A stretch of 64,000 bases of DNA from Hellea sp039977295 (GTDB taxonomy: Bacteria > Pseudomonadota > Alphaproteobacteria > Caulobacterales > Maricaulaceae). Under the pieces are notes generated by a model. It was not told the DNA's origin and did no database searches. It worked only from the letters and a program-made list of their open reading frames with translations. Location of the stretch: positions 496,001 to 560,000 of the forward strand of contig JBDWDN010000012.1 of NCBI GenBank assembly GCA_039977295.1, in the 5' to 3' direction. The position numbers and the translations under genes are program-made. Numbering within the stretch: position 1 is the first letter of the stretch; every line of letters starts with the position of its first letter. Positions 17,614-26,316 of this stretch are shown here, in pieces.

Positions 17614-18081
17614 ATGAAAAAACTTAAAAAAAGCATTCTGATAGGCAAAGTCGCCGCGCGGACAGGGGTGGCTGTGTCTGCTATTCGGTTTTATGAAGAG
17701 GCAGGCTTGGTCACGGCGGGGCGTAATTCAGGCGGACAGCGGGTATTCGAGTCTGCTGATATTCGCCGCATTTCTTTTATCATCATTGCGCAGAAACTAG
17801 GCTTTTCTCTTAAACAAATAAAACAGCAACTTGATAGTCTGCCAGATAAACGCACGCCCACACAGAAAGACTGGGAGAAAATTAGTCGTAATTTTGGACA
17901 GGATATTGATGAGCGTATCGCCGCGCTGACGCTCCTGCGTAAAAGATTGTCAGGCTGTATTGGCTGCGGGTGCCTGTCCTTGAAAAACTGCACTATATAT
18001 AATGGGGGGGATAAAGCTGCTGCCAAGGGGGCAGGGCCCCGCTACCTATTGGGCGATAATCCACCCGCTAAAGTGCATTAA
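17614..18081 (+). CDS. soxR: Redox-sensitive transcriptional activator SoxR
   Basis: MerR-family regulator of 155 residues: winged helix (GKVAARTGVAVSAIRFYEEAGL at the N-terminus), a coiled-coil dimerisation helix, and the cluster motif C115-x2-C118-x-C120-x5-C126 that binds the [2Fe-2S] centre sensing redox-active compounds. I chose the ATG at 17614; a TTG at 17596 would lie inside the operator. The target operator sits between it and the divergent VOC genes, so SoxR probably activates them. No soxS is present nearby, as is normal outside enteric bacteria. Confidence 0.95.
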   Translation: MKKLKKSILIGKVAARTGVAVSAIRFYEEAGLVTAGRNSGGQRVFESADIRRISFIIIAQKLGFSLKQIKQQLDSLPDKRTPTQKDWEKISRNFGQDIDERIAALTLLRKRLSGCIGCGCLSLKNCTIYNGGDKAAAKGAGPRYLLGDNPPAKVH

Positions 18082-18183
18082 AGTTTTAGTTGCGCCTAAG
18101 GGTGTTAAGAAAATAATGATAATACTTGTCAGAATTACTTTAATGGAGTATGCAGACAGAACATAAAATTACGGGGCGTAATT

Positions 18184-21100
18184 ATGAAAAATCACCTATC
18201 TGGTCCGCAAGACCATTCTGTCTACACATCCTTGTGGGCGGATTTCCTCACCTTTTGTTTTGTATTTGTTACAATAGTGCCGCAATCCGCCTTTGCGCAG
18301 GAGAGGCGTCAGGAGGTCCGTTTGGGCAAAGCTGCCGTGGTTATATTCGCGGGCGATCCTGAAAACAAAGTCGCTGAAAGACGAGACCCTGAAATTGGAG
18401 ATAGCGTCTCTATCGGGCTTAGAGGTATGCCGCCTGGCGAGGCCGTGGAAATATTATTAGAAGACGAAGACGGCAATGAATGGTCGGGCGCGCGTGTCAA
18501 TGTTGATAAGCGAGGGAATGTTGCGCCGTTTCTATTATGGTATCATTCAGGCGTCATTGGCCGCCGGCCCAGCGGTCTCAAAATGGAATTTGAGCCTAAA
18601 GTTGCCTTTAAGCGCTTTGAGGAAGCGGAGAAACACTTCTCCGATAAATCACTCATAATTTCTGTTCGTGACCTAAAGAAACGCGTTTTACTGCAAGAAA
18701 AATTCAAACTCGCAAAGCCTGAACGTCCTGTGGTGTTCGCCTCTGATGAGGAGGGGGTTTTGATGAACTCTATGCACGTAAGAGAGGACAGAATGTTTGT
18801 CTCTGGGAATCGTTTTCGATCTGGTGAAAAGGTTAGTATTGCCGTCGTGCGCAATCAGCACCGCTGGGTTTTGGGTGATGAGATTGTTGATATTACAGGT
18901 AAGAATGGCGCCGCCGACCCTGATGTTGTTCTGGTGCCCCGCGGGCGCTCTGATTTTGTTGCGCCGGTATGGGAAGATGTCGAGCGGCATCCTGGCGCCT
19001 TTGACATTATTGTGCGCGTTGGAGATGATTTTAAAGATAATAGACTACGCAAGGACGACATAATTTCCTATGGCGACGACACAGCGGTTGTGCTTTTCGC
19101 GATCGTAAACGGTAATGTTGTTATTGATATCTCAGGCCGTGATATCCCCCACCCCGGGAAGTTTGAATTTAATGATAGCTTTGAAAAAGGCGAAGATGTT
19201 TGGGGCGCTGTTGATACGACGGATGTACCAGCCGGACATTTAGGCGGCGCATATGCTGCCTATTATGTTGTTAATGATGAACAGCCTTCCTATTGGGACG
19301 GCCTATCACCGTCTATTAGCGATGTGTCTGGCGGTTATGAAATTCACCGTGTCAAATATTGGTGCCTAAATGGGACCCGCCGCATGATATGGGGCGGCGC
19401 GTCACAAACCGCGCCTAATGGTGAATATGACGTTGTCGTCGACTTCGGCGCGACGCCCGCCGAAACGCTCGCGGATTACGTGCCTGATAATGTTTATGAC
19501 AAAGGCTATGACTTTATAGACGGCTATGACACCGTAGGTTTCTACGTCTTTGAAGATCCCGGTTCCATGGGGCCATATAGTGTCGCCACAGTTGATCACC
19601 GGGATGAAAACGGCATTACAGGGATGCCATTTGATCCTATGAATTTATCGGGCCCGAATTACGTGATAGATCTAGCCTGGGGCCGGATCATGTACCCATC
19701 AGATGGCAGTCCGGGCGCCAGCCCACCTGTCGACCCCGCGCTGGCAAATTATCCAGTAGCTCTTTTTCTTCATGGTCGTCATCCGACTTGCAATTTATCT
19801 GGAGGTACTTGGTCGGACTATACTACCACAACTTGCCCTCTTGCTGATCACATTCCAAGTCATCAAGGTTATGACTATATAATGGAGCGGTTAGCAAGCC
19901 AGGGCATAATATCGATTTCAATTGATGCTTTTGAAATTCAGCCAGACCAATCCGGCGCTTGGAACTATGATGTCCGCGGACGGCTAGTGCTCAAGTGGCT
20001 CGATATTTTGCGTGATTGGAATGATAATGGGACTGATCCCTTTGGCGGAATCTTTCAAAATAAACTTGATATGACGAAGGTCGCCCTATCCGGTCACAGC
20101 CGCGGCGGGGAGGGTGTTGTTGCGGCCGAAGTTATAAATGCGACTTGGCCAAACCCGCATAATATAGTTGCCGTGAACGCAATCGCGCCAACCGATCAAA
20201 ATTATCTTGACGGAATATCCTATGTTTCCCAAGTGGCGCCTTATTATCTCATAATCGGGGCTAGAGATGGCGATGTTTCCAACATGCAAGGCCTTCGTAC
20301 CTATGATCGCGCCTTTCCGCAAGGGGCCGCAAATCGTCAACATAAGGCGGTGTCTATTATGTATGGGGCCAATCACAATTTTTATAATACGATTTGGACA
20401 CCAGCCACCAATTTGGGGAGCCCTAACCCCTGGCATGCGACTAATGACGGTTCCGGCCCTGACCATATGTCAGCTGCGGACCAGCGCCAGTCGGGACTAA
20501 GCACCATAGCTGGGTTCTTTAGGCGTCATCTGCAAGGATTTGAGCCCTATAAAGAAATTATGACAGGACGTTATGAACCTTCATTAATGCCTAATGACCG
20601 TATATTCTGGACCTATCAAGACGCGAACCGTGTGGCCGTTGATAATTTTGAGGACTCGCCGTCTGATGGTGGCATCAATACGCTGGGCGGCGCAAATAGC
20701 TTTAGCGGATTTACAACAGCGGAGGAAACACACCTCAACAGCGACAACTCTAACTATAGCCCGCCTGTGGGTTTCCCAAGCGATAGTTATAATCATGATA
20801 CGATTGGCGTGAAGCTCATTTGGGCATCTCCCGGCACGTATGAAATTGAACTTCCGGGCGCGACTGGTTTTGACGCAAGCGGGTTTACGCATCTAAATCT
20901 GCGCGCAGGTAAGCGAACCAGCACGCCGACAGATGAGATTAATCTGCATATCAATGTTGAAGACGCTTCAGGAACAAGCAATAGTTACGACATGCAGAGC
21001 GAGCAATGGGATCCAATCCCCGCGCAATATCGGTCAGGAAATGCGATGATGACAGGGGTGCGTATTCCGCTCAGGGCCTTCACGCAATTTGATTCAGGCG

Positions 21101-21186
21101 TAGACCTGACGCAGCTCAAAAAGATTATCATTAAGCCGCAAGGCGATGGCGAAATGGCGGTTGATGATGTTGAATTCACAGATTAG
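18184..21186 (+). CDS. Large exported alpha/beta-hydrolase with C-terminal carbohydrate-binding-like domain
   Basis: A 1000-residue secreted protein. A long signal peptide ends near SAFAQ (residue 38). Residues 40-500 form beta-rich modules of unknown type. An alpha/beta-hydrolase domain follows: FLHGRHPTCNLSG near 530 (oxyanion region) and nucleophile elbow GHSRGGEG with Ser639. The acid and base residues are likely in IIGARDGDVSN and GANHNFYN. The last 170 residues (VDNFEDSPSDGG to VDDVEF) look like a galactose-binding-fold or CIA30-like module. The domain core resembles PET-hydrolase/lipase-like families, but the substrate is unknown. The next gene follows after 11 bases. Confidence 0.75.
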   Translation: MKNHLSGPQDHSVYTSLWADFLTFCFVFVTIVPQSAFAQERRQEVRLGKAAVVIFAGDPENKVAERRDPEIGDSVSIGLRGMPPGEAVEILLEDEDGNEWSGARVNVDKRGNVAPFLLWYHSGVIGRRPSGLKMEFEPKVAFKRFEEAEKHFSDKSLIISVRDLKKRVLLQEKFKLAKPERPVVFASDEEGVLMNSMHVREDRMFVSGNRFRSGEKVSIAVVRNQHRWVLGDEIVDITGKNGAADPDVVLVPRGRSDFVAPVWEDVERHPGAFDIIVRVGDDFKDNRLRKDDIISYGDDTAVVLFAIVNGNVVIDISGRDIPHPGKFEFNDSFEKGEDVWGAVDTTDVPAGHLGGAYAAYYVVNDEQPSYWDGLSPSISDVSGGYEIHRVKYWCLNGTRRMIWGGASQTAPNGEYDVVVDFGATPAETLADYVPDNVYDKGYDFIDGYDTVGFYVFEDPGSMGPYSVATVDHRDENGITGMPFDPMNLSGPNYVIDLAWGRIMYPSDGSPGASPPVDPALANYPVALFLHGRHPTCNLSGGTWSDYTTTTCPLADHIPSHQGYDYIMERLASQGIISISIDAFEIQPDQSGAWNYDVRGRLVLKWLDILRDWNDNGTDPFGGIFQNKLDMTKVALSGHSRGGEGVVAAEVINATWPNPHNIVAVNAIAPTDQNYLDGISYVSQVAPYYLIIGARDGDVSNMQGLRTYDRAFPQGAANRQHKAVSIMYGANHNFYNTIWTPATNLGSPNPWHATNDGSGPDHMSAADQRQSGLSTIAGFFRRHLQGFEPYKEIMTGRYEPSLMPNDRIFWTYQDANRVAVDNFEDSPSDGGINTLGGANSFSGFTTAEETHLNSDNSNYSPPVGFPSDSYNHDTIGVKLIWASPGTYEIELPGATGFDASGFTHLNLRAGKRTSTPTDEINLHINVEDASGTSNSYDMQSEQWDPIPAQYRSGNAMMTGVRIPLRAFTQFDSGVDLTQLKKIIIKPQGDGEMAVDDVEFTD

Positions 21187-21197
21187 GAGGCAGAGAC

Positions 21198-21818
21198 ATG
21201 TCTATCACAAGCAAAACATTCTTGGCGTTAATTCTGGCGGCGGCCCTCGGCGGCGGCGTTCTCTATTCAAATCACGCGCAATCCCAAGACAGAACCAATG
21301 GGCAAAGCGCCGAGCAGATCTATCCCGTCTCAGTGCCGATAAAATTTGAGAGCGCCGAAATACGCAACGTTCCAGGACGTTTCATGCTGGGCCTGGCCGA
21401 AAATGTCTCGAAAGAGGCTGGAAATCGCAATATGGACATTGTTGATGTGAGTTTCGCGGTAAACGGCAAGGCAGCAGACGCGCTCGCGCCTTCATTGCAA
21501 CCACGCCTTTTTATCGGCGGCGACGTGTATAATGTGCAGCGCGTTGAATATGAAAATTGGGATACTCGTAAAGAGCGCGCAGTGGACAAAAGCAAGCCTG
21601 TTCGCGAGACCCATTATTATCATTTCTTCTTACCGCTTGATCGCGCCGAAGAGATTCGAAGTTCTGATGCAACGTTTTTAACGACGCTCGAGAAAGCTGA
21701 GATTATGACAAAGACCCAAGGTAAGGTTACGCAGCGTTCGTTGCGAAAGATTGACCAAAATCTGTCTCGGCACGCCATTCGGTTGGATGCTAAGGCTCTG
21801 ATGAGTGCGGGGAAGTAG
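21198..21818 (+). CDS. Exported hypothetical protein, partner of the large hydrolase
   Basis: I do not recognise this 206-residue protein. It has a signal peptide or signal anchor (residues 6-24), no later membrane segment and no cysteines. The soluble part, from about residue 40, is mixed alpha/beta with many charged residues at the C-terminus. A perfect AGGAGG ribosome site lies just upstream and the gap to the large hydrolase gene is 11 bases, so the two are almost certainly co-expressed and both exported. It could be a chaperone or accessory factor, but that is a guess from position. Confidence 0.7.
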   Translation: MSITSKTFLALILAAALGGGVLYSNHAQSQDRTNGQSAEQIYPVSVPIKFESAEIRNVPGRFMLGLAENVSKEAGNRNMDIVDVSFAVNGKAADALAPSLQPRLFIGGDVYNVQRVEYENWDTRKERAVDKSKPVRETHYYHFFLPLDRAEEIRSSDATFLTTLEKAEIMTKTQGKVTQRSLRKIDQNLSRHAIRLDAKALMSAGK

Positions 21819-21838
21819 GGTAGAAATTTTGCTCAGTG

Positions 21839-21998
21839 CATAAACAATGACACTCCGCGCGCTGCGATGGGGGTTGCAGGCATTGCTCCGCCTTAATTAG
21901 TCTATGAAATTAAGATAAAGTTCTGTGCCGCGCATAAACAATGACACTACAGCCCTATTGATTGCCGAGGGCAATCATTAGAGCGGTCATTGTTTATG
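21839..21998. repeat. Three copies of a 13-base repeat, two forming an inverted pair
   Basis: CATAAACAATGAC occurs at 21839-21851 and 21933-21945, and its reverse complement at 21986-21998. The last two enclose a hairpin, TGATTGCC/GGCAATCA at 21959-21977. The block lies directly downstream (3' side) of the minus-strand tRNA-Leu. No integrase is nearby. Confidence 0.7.
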
Positions 21999-22001
21999 TT
22001 A

Positions 22002-22088
22002 TGGTGCGGGCGGCCGGAATCGAACCGGCACTCCTATACAGGAACAAGATTTTAAGTCTTGCGTGTCTACCAATTCCACCACGCCCGC
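22002..22088 (-). tRNA. tRNA-Leu (anticodon UAA)
   Basis: Read on the minus strand, the acceptor arms GCGGGCG and CGCCCGC pair, with the discriminator A and an encoded CCA. The D-loop contains GGTAGACACG, the anticodon loop CTTAAAA gives UAA, a long variable arm typical of tRNA-Leu follows, and the T-loop is GGTTCGATTCC. Confidence 0.97.
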
Positions 22089-22302
22089 GACAGAATTTGA
22101 AAGTGCTGATTAAGGGGCGTTGCGGCTGTGGGCAAGTCCTTTTTATAGCAATTTTCTCGGCGGCGGTCAGAGTTCGCTCATTAGGCTTTGTTGTGCTTAA
22201 TAGTCGTGTGGCAGCGTATTATTTGCTCATATCACAAAAACGTGGCTGGTATGCCCTTTACAATTCCTTCTAACGCCCTAAATGGATACGACAAGAACAG
22301 GG

Positions 22303-22320
22303 CGTGGGATTCATCCCACG
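22303..22320 (+). promoter_or_regulatory. Hairpin just before the cysD start
   Basis: CGTGGGA (22303-22309), loop TTCA, TCCCACG (22314-22320). The stem ends seven bases before the ATG at 22328, where a ribosome site is expected, so it may modulate translation of the sulfate-activation operon. The rest of the 22089-22302 leader shows nothing I can name. Confidence 0.45.
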
Positions 22321-22327
22321 AATTATT

Positions 22328-23434
22328 ATGACGCTTATATCCGATTTTGTGACCCGCGCCGAGGCACTTGCTATCTCTAGCGGGCAATCGCTTTCGACCA
22401 TTTCGCGTAAGCTGCTCAATGACGGCAAAGGGCTTGCCCGCCTGAAAGAGGGTGGTCAATGCACGCTTAAGACAATGGATGAGGCGCTGGCTAGATTAGA
22501 GGCGTTGGAGGTTGAGCTATCCGGTGAGGCTAAACTCCGCATGACGCACCTGGACAGGCTCGAAGCTGAGGCCATCCACATTATGCGCGAAGTTGCCGCG
22601 CAATGCGAAAACCCCGTCATGCTCTATTCCGTCGGCAAAGACAGCTCCGTTATGTTGCATTTAGCTGAGAAAGCGTTTTTTCCGTCTCGTCCGCCATTCC
22701 CCCTCATGCATGTGGATACGACGTGGAAGTTTAAAGAGATGATCGCCTTTCGGGACCGCCGCGCCAAAGAAGTGGGCATGGAGCTTATTGTGCATACCAA
22801 CCCTGACGGTATTCGTGACGGCGTTGGGCCTTTTACTCATGGCTCCGCCGTGCATACGGATATCATGAAAACACAAGGCCTTAAACAGGCGCTGGATAAG
22901 TATAAATTTGACGCGGCCTTTGGCGGCGCGCGCCGTGATGAAGAGAAGTCTCGCGCCAAAGAGCGCATCTTTAGCTTTCGCTCTGAGAACCACCGTTGGG
23001 ATGCAAAGAACCAGCGCCCTGAACTTTGGAATATTTATAATACGCGCGTTAAAAAAGGCGAGAGTATGCGCGTCTTTCCCATCTCTAATTGGACTGAGCT
23101 GGATATTTGGCAGTATATTTATAAAGAAAACATCCAAATCCCTGATCTCTATCTGTCTAAGAAACGCCCTGTGGTTGAGAAAGACGGTGTGCTGATATTA
23201 GTTGATGATGACCGTATGCCGATTGGCCCCGATGATGTGATTGAAGAAAAGATGGTCCGGTTTAGGACCCTCGGATGTTACCCGCTGACAGGCGCAGTAG
23301 AATCCGAAGCCGATACACTACCTGACGTTATTCAAGAAATGCTGCTGACCACGACATCAGAACGACAAGGCCGCGTCATCGATAGCGATGCAGGGGCTTC
23401 CATGGAACAGAAAAAAGAAGAGGGGTATTTCTAA
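22328..23434 (+). CDS. cysD: Sulfate adenylyltransferase subunit 2 with extra N-terminal domain
   Basis: CysD makes APS from sulfate and ATP together with the GTPase CysN. The CysD part starts at about residue 72 (MTHLDRLEAEAIHIMREV) and includes the PP-loop LYSVGKDSSVML, FGGARRDEEKSRAKER and the ending EGYF, all standard. The first 65 or so residues are extra. They resemble small helix-turn-helix proteins of alphaproteobacteria, with SLSTISRKLLNDGKGLARLKEGG as the core. An ATG at 22541 would give ordinary CysD, but the upstream reading is open and protein-like. I use 22328; 22304 (GTG) is also open. The stop overlaps cysN/C. Confidence 0.9.
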   Translation: MTLISDFVTRAEALAISSGQSLSTISRKLLNDGKGLARLKEGGQCTLKTMDEALARLEALEVELSGEAKLRMTHLDRLEAEAIHIMREVAAQCENPVMLYSVGKDSSVMLHLAEKAFFPSRPPFPLMHVDTTWKFKEMIAFRDRRAKEVGMELIVHTNPDGIRDGVGPFTHGSAVHTDIMKTQGLKQALDKYKFDAAFGGARRDEEKSRAKERIFSFRSENHRWDAKNQRPELWNIYNTRVKKGESMRVFPISNWTELDIWQYIYKENIQIPDLYLSKKRPVVEKDGVLILVDDDRMPIGPDDVIEEKMVRFRTLGCYPLTGAVESEADTLPDVIQEMLLTTTSERQGRVIDSDAGASMEQKKEEGYF

Positions 23435-25350
23435 TGGCCCATCTTGATGATTTAATTGCAACGGACATCCTCGGTTATTTGAAAGCGCAGGAAGAAAAGT
23501 CTTTCCTACGCTTTATTACCTGCGGCTCTGTAGATGACGGCAAATCCACCCTTATTGGGCGGCTGCTCTACGATTCAAAACTAATTTATGAAGACCAGCT
23601 CGCCTCTATCGAAAAGGACAGTAAGAAGTCTGGCACGCAAGGTGATAAAATTGATCTGGCTTTACTCGTTGACGGCTTAGCCGCCGAGCGAGAGCAGGGC
23701 ATTACGATTGACGTGGCTTACCGTTTTTTCTCGACAGATAAGCGCAAATTCATTGTCGCGGATACGCCCGGTCATGTGCAATATACACGTAACATGGCAA
23801 CGGGGGCGTCGACAGCTGATGTTGCGGTGTTGCTGATTGATGCGCGATACGGCGTTCAGGAACAAACGCGCCGTCATGCCTATATCGTGTCACTACTGGG
23901 CGTGAAACATGTCGTGGTTGCGATTAACAAGATGGATTTGAACGGTTTTGATCAATCCGTCTATAATGATATCGAAGTTGATTTTCGCGAGTTTTCCAAA
24001 GACCTCGGCTTCACCGATATCACGTGTATTCCTATGTCCGCGCTCGACGGGGATAATGTCACCATTCGATCAGAGCAGTCAGGCTGGTATAAAGGACCGA
24101 CGCTTCTGGAATATCTCGAAGAGGTCGATGTTGACAAAGCGGCGCTTGATGCGCCTTTCCGACTGCCCGTGCAGTGGGTCAATCGTCCGAACCTGGACTT
24201 TCGCGGCTTTAGCGGAACCATAGCGTCAGGCACAATCTCCGTAGGTGACGAAATTATTGTGATCCCGTCTGGCAAACGCAGCACAGTCAAAGAGATCGTC
24301 ACCTTTAACAGCAATCTTGATGTTGCCCGTGAAGATATGGCCGTCACGCTGACCCTAAATGATGAAATCGACATCTCGCGCGGGGATATTATATGTAAGA
24401 AAGATAGCCCCGCCGAGCAGGCGGATCAGTTCCAAGCGCATATGCTCTGGATGAGCGAGGACGAGATGCTCCCCGGGCGGCAATATTTATTGAAAACAGG
24501 AAATAAAACGGTTCGTGCCAGTATTCTGAAGTTAAAAAACCGCGTTGATATTAACGACTTTTCGGAGGTGGCGGTAAATACATTGGCTCTCAATGAAGTT
24601 GGTGTGACGACGCTCAGTCTTTCTGAACCGATTGCTTTTGATGCTTATTATGAGAACCGAAATACGGGTAGCTTCATTCTGATTGATCGCCAAACCAATG
24701 CCACGGTTGGTGTGGGTATGCTCTATTTTTCATTACGCCGCGCAAAAAATATTGTTTGGCAAGATTTGGATGTGAACAAATCTGTACGCGCCGAACAGAA
24801 GAACCAAAAACCTGCCTTGCTGTGGTTCACGGGGCTGTCGGGTTCAGGCAAATCAACAATCGCTAATCTCGTTGAAAAGCGCCTCCTGGATTTGGGCCGT
24901 CATACTTATACGCTGGATGGGGACAATGTCCGTCATGGTTTGAACCGTGATTTGAATTTCTCCAAAGCGGACCGCGTTGAAAATATTCGCCGTATCGGTG
25001 AGGTTTCTCGTCTTATGGTCGATGCCGGCTTGATTACAATGGCATCGTTTATTTCGCCTTATCGCGCAGAGCGTCAGCTTGCGAGGGATTTGCTCGAAGA
25101 CGGAGAGTTTGTTGAAATCTTCGTCGATACGCCGTTAGAGGTCGCTGAAGCGCGTGACGTGAAAGGTCTCTACGCCAAAGCCCGCGCAGGCGAAATTAAG
25201 AACTTCACGGGTATCGATAGCGAATATCAGAAACCTGTAAATCCGGAGATTACGGTGAATACGGTCGAGATGTCAGCAGATGACGCGGCAGAGATGATTG
25301 TCGCATATCTTAAAGACAATGGCTTTCTTGCGGGGTATGAAGCCTCATGA
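23434..25350 (+). CDS. cysNC: Bifunctional CysN/CysC: sulfate adenylyltransferase GTPase and APS kinase
   Basis: A 638-residue fusion. Residues 25-435 are the CysN GTPase: P-loop GSVDDGKST (31-39), DTPGH near 110, NKMD near 165, then two beta-barrel domains. Residues 450-638 are APS kinase: P-loop GLSGSGKST near 466-474, DGDNVRHGLN and FISPYRAER. Together with CysD it turns sulfate into PAPS. The ATG overlaps the cysD stop (TAATG) and the gene overlaps the DHH phosphoesterase gene by four bases. PAPS reductase (cysH) is not in the window. Confidence 0.96.
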   Translation: MAHLDDLIATDILGYLKAQEEKSFLRFITCGSVDDGKSTLIGRLLYDSKLIYEDQLASIEKDSKKSGTQGDKIDLALLVDGLAAEREQGITIDVAYRFFSTDKRKFIVADTPGHVQYTRNMATGASTADVAVLLIDARYGVQEQTRRHAYIVSLLGVKHVVVAINKMDLNGFDQSVYNDIEVDFREFSKDLGFTDITCIPMSALDGDNVTIRSEQSGWYKGPTLLEYLEEVDVDKAALDAPFRLPVQWVNRPNLDFRGFSGTIASGTISVGDEIIVIPSGKRSTVKEIVTFNSNLDVAREDMAVTLTLNDEIDISRGDIICKKDSPAEQADQFQAHMLWMSEDEMLPGRQYLLKTGNKTVRASILKLKNRVDINDFSEVAVNTLALNEVGVTTLSLSEPIAFDAYYENRNTGSFILIDRQTNATVGVGMLYFSLRRAKNIVWQDLDVNKSVRAEQKNQKPALLWFTGLSGSGKSTIANLVEKRLLDLGRHTYTLDGDNVRHGLNRDLNFSKADRVENIRRIGEVSRLMVDAGLITMASFISPYRAERQLARDLLEDGEFVEIFVDTPLEVAEARDVKGLYAKARAGEIKNFTGIDSEYQKPVNPEITVNTVEMSADDAAEMIVAYLKDNGFLAGYEAS

Positions 25351-26288
25351 ATTTCGATGTCTTTAACGGGGATGCTGACGGGATAATGTCGCTCGTTCAG
25401 CTGCGCCGTGCTGAACCGCGTCTAGCTGAATTGGTTACGGGCCGTAAGCGTGACATCAAATTGCTTGACCGCGTAAAGGCGGGTGAGGGCGATCATGTTA
25501 CTGTGCTCGACATCTCCATGCGTTCAAACGCAGAGGGGTTGCGGCAGGTTTTAGCCGCTGGAGCTTCGGTGTTTTACGCGGATCATCATAATGCCGGCGA
25601 AATTCCCGACCACCCAAACCTACAGGCCGTAATTGATACCTCGCCTGAAATGTGTACCGCTATGCTGGTGGATGATTGCTTAGAGGGCGCTTACCGAGCC
25701 TGGGCCGTCGCAGCCGCATTTGGCGATAACTTTCCTGTGCTAGCCAGAGCTAGGGCGGAGGGGCTTAATCTCCCCCTGACGGATCTCGCGCGTCTAGGCA
25801 TGCTTGTAAATTATAATGGCTATGGCGGCTCCGTTGATGACCTGCTGTATCACCCTGCCGATCTCTATCGTGAGCTCGCGCCATTTGATACGCCGATGGA
25901 TTTTCTAAATGAAAACAAAGCCGTATTTAAGGCCCTTGAAGCGGGATATGAAACCGATTTGCTAAAAGCGACCCATGCAGAGGTGATTGATCAGACGGAT
26001 AAAGGGCATGTTATCTCTCTCCCTGACTCCGCAGGGTCACGTAGAATTTCCGGCGTCTATGGAAATCAACTTGCGCAAGATAACCCTGAACGCGCTCATG
26101 CAATATTGACGGCGCAGGATGGCGGCTTTCTGGTGTCCATTCGGGCGCCTATCGCAAGACGTTCAGGCGCGGACACGCTGGCCCTGCAATTCGCAACAGG
26201 TGGCGGCCGAGCTGCTGCTGCGGGCATTAATCATCTACGAGATTCCGATTTAGGCAAATTTATAGAGGCCTTTCGCGCAGCGTTTTAA
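25347..26288 (+). CDS. DHH-family phosphoesterase, possible PAP/nanoRNA phosphatase
   Basis: A 313-residue cytoplasmic protein with the DHH layout: DVFNGDADGIMS at residues 4-15 (metal motif I), TVLDISMRS near 52-60, YADHHNAGE near 77-85 (the DHH motif), and a DHHA1-like glycine motif GGGRAAAAGI near 288-297. The family includes NrnA, which hydrolyses both short RNA and 3'-phosphoadenosine-5'-phosphate. Its ATG overlaps the cysN/C stop by four bases, and PAP is the by-product of PAPS use, so a role in PAP removal is an attractive inference. No CysQ-type phosphatase is nearby. Confidence 0.8.
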   Translation: MNFDVFNGDADGIMSLVQLRRAEPRLAELVTGRKRDIKLLDRVKAGEGDHVTVLDISMRSNAEGLRQVLAAGASVFYADHHNAGEIPDHPNLQAVIDTSPEMCTAMLVDDCLEGAYRAWAVAAAFGDNFPVLARARAEGLNLPLTDLARLGMLVNYNGYGGSVDDLLYHPADLYRELAPFDTPMDFLNENKAVFKALEAGYETDLLKATHAEVIDQTDKGHVISLPDSAGSRRISGVYGNQLAQDNPERAHAILTAQDGGFLVSIRAPIARRSGADTLALQFATGGGRAAAAGINHLRDSDLGKFIEAFRAAF

Positions 26289-26316
26289 ATCTGTATGGTT
26301 CTCGAAAGGGAACGTT

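Noticed and set aside
22002..22088. Genomic island attached to tRNA-Leu
   Set aside because: No integrase, no phage genes and no copy of the tRNA 3' end were seen within the window; only the local 13-base repeats remain suggestive.
21962..22273. A 103-codon reading across tRNA-Leu
   Set aside because: It reads through the complement of the tRNA gene and its flanks; such false genes are common over tRNA genes.
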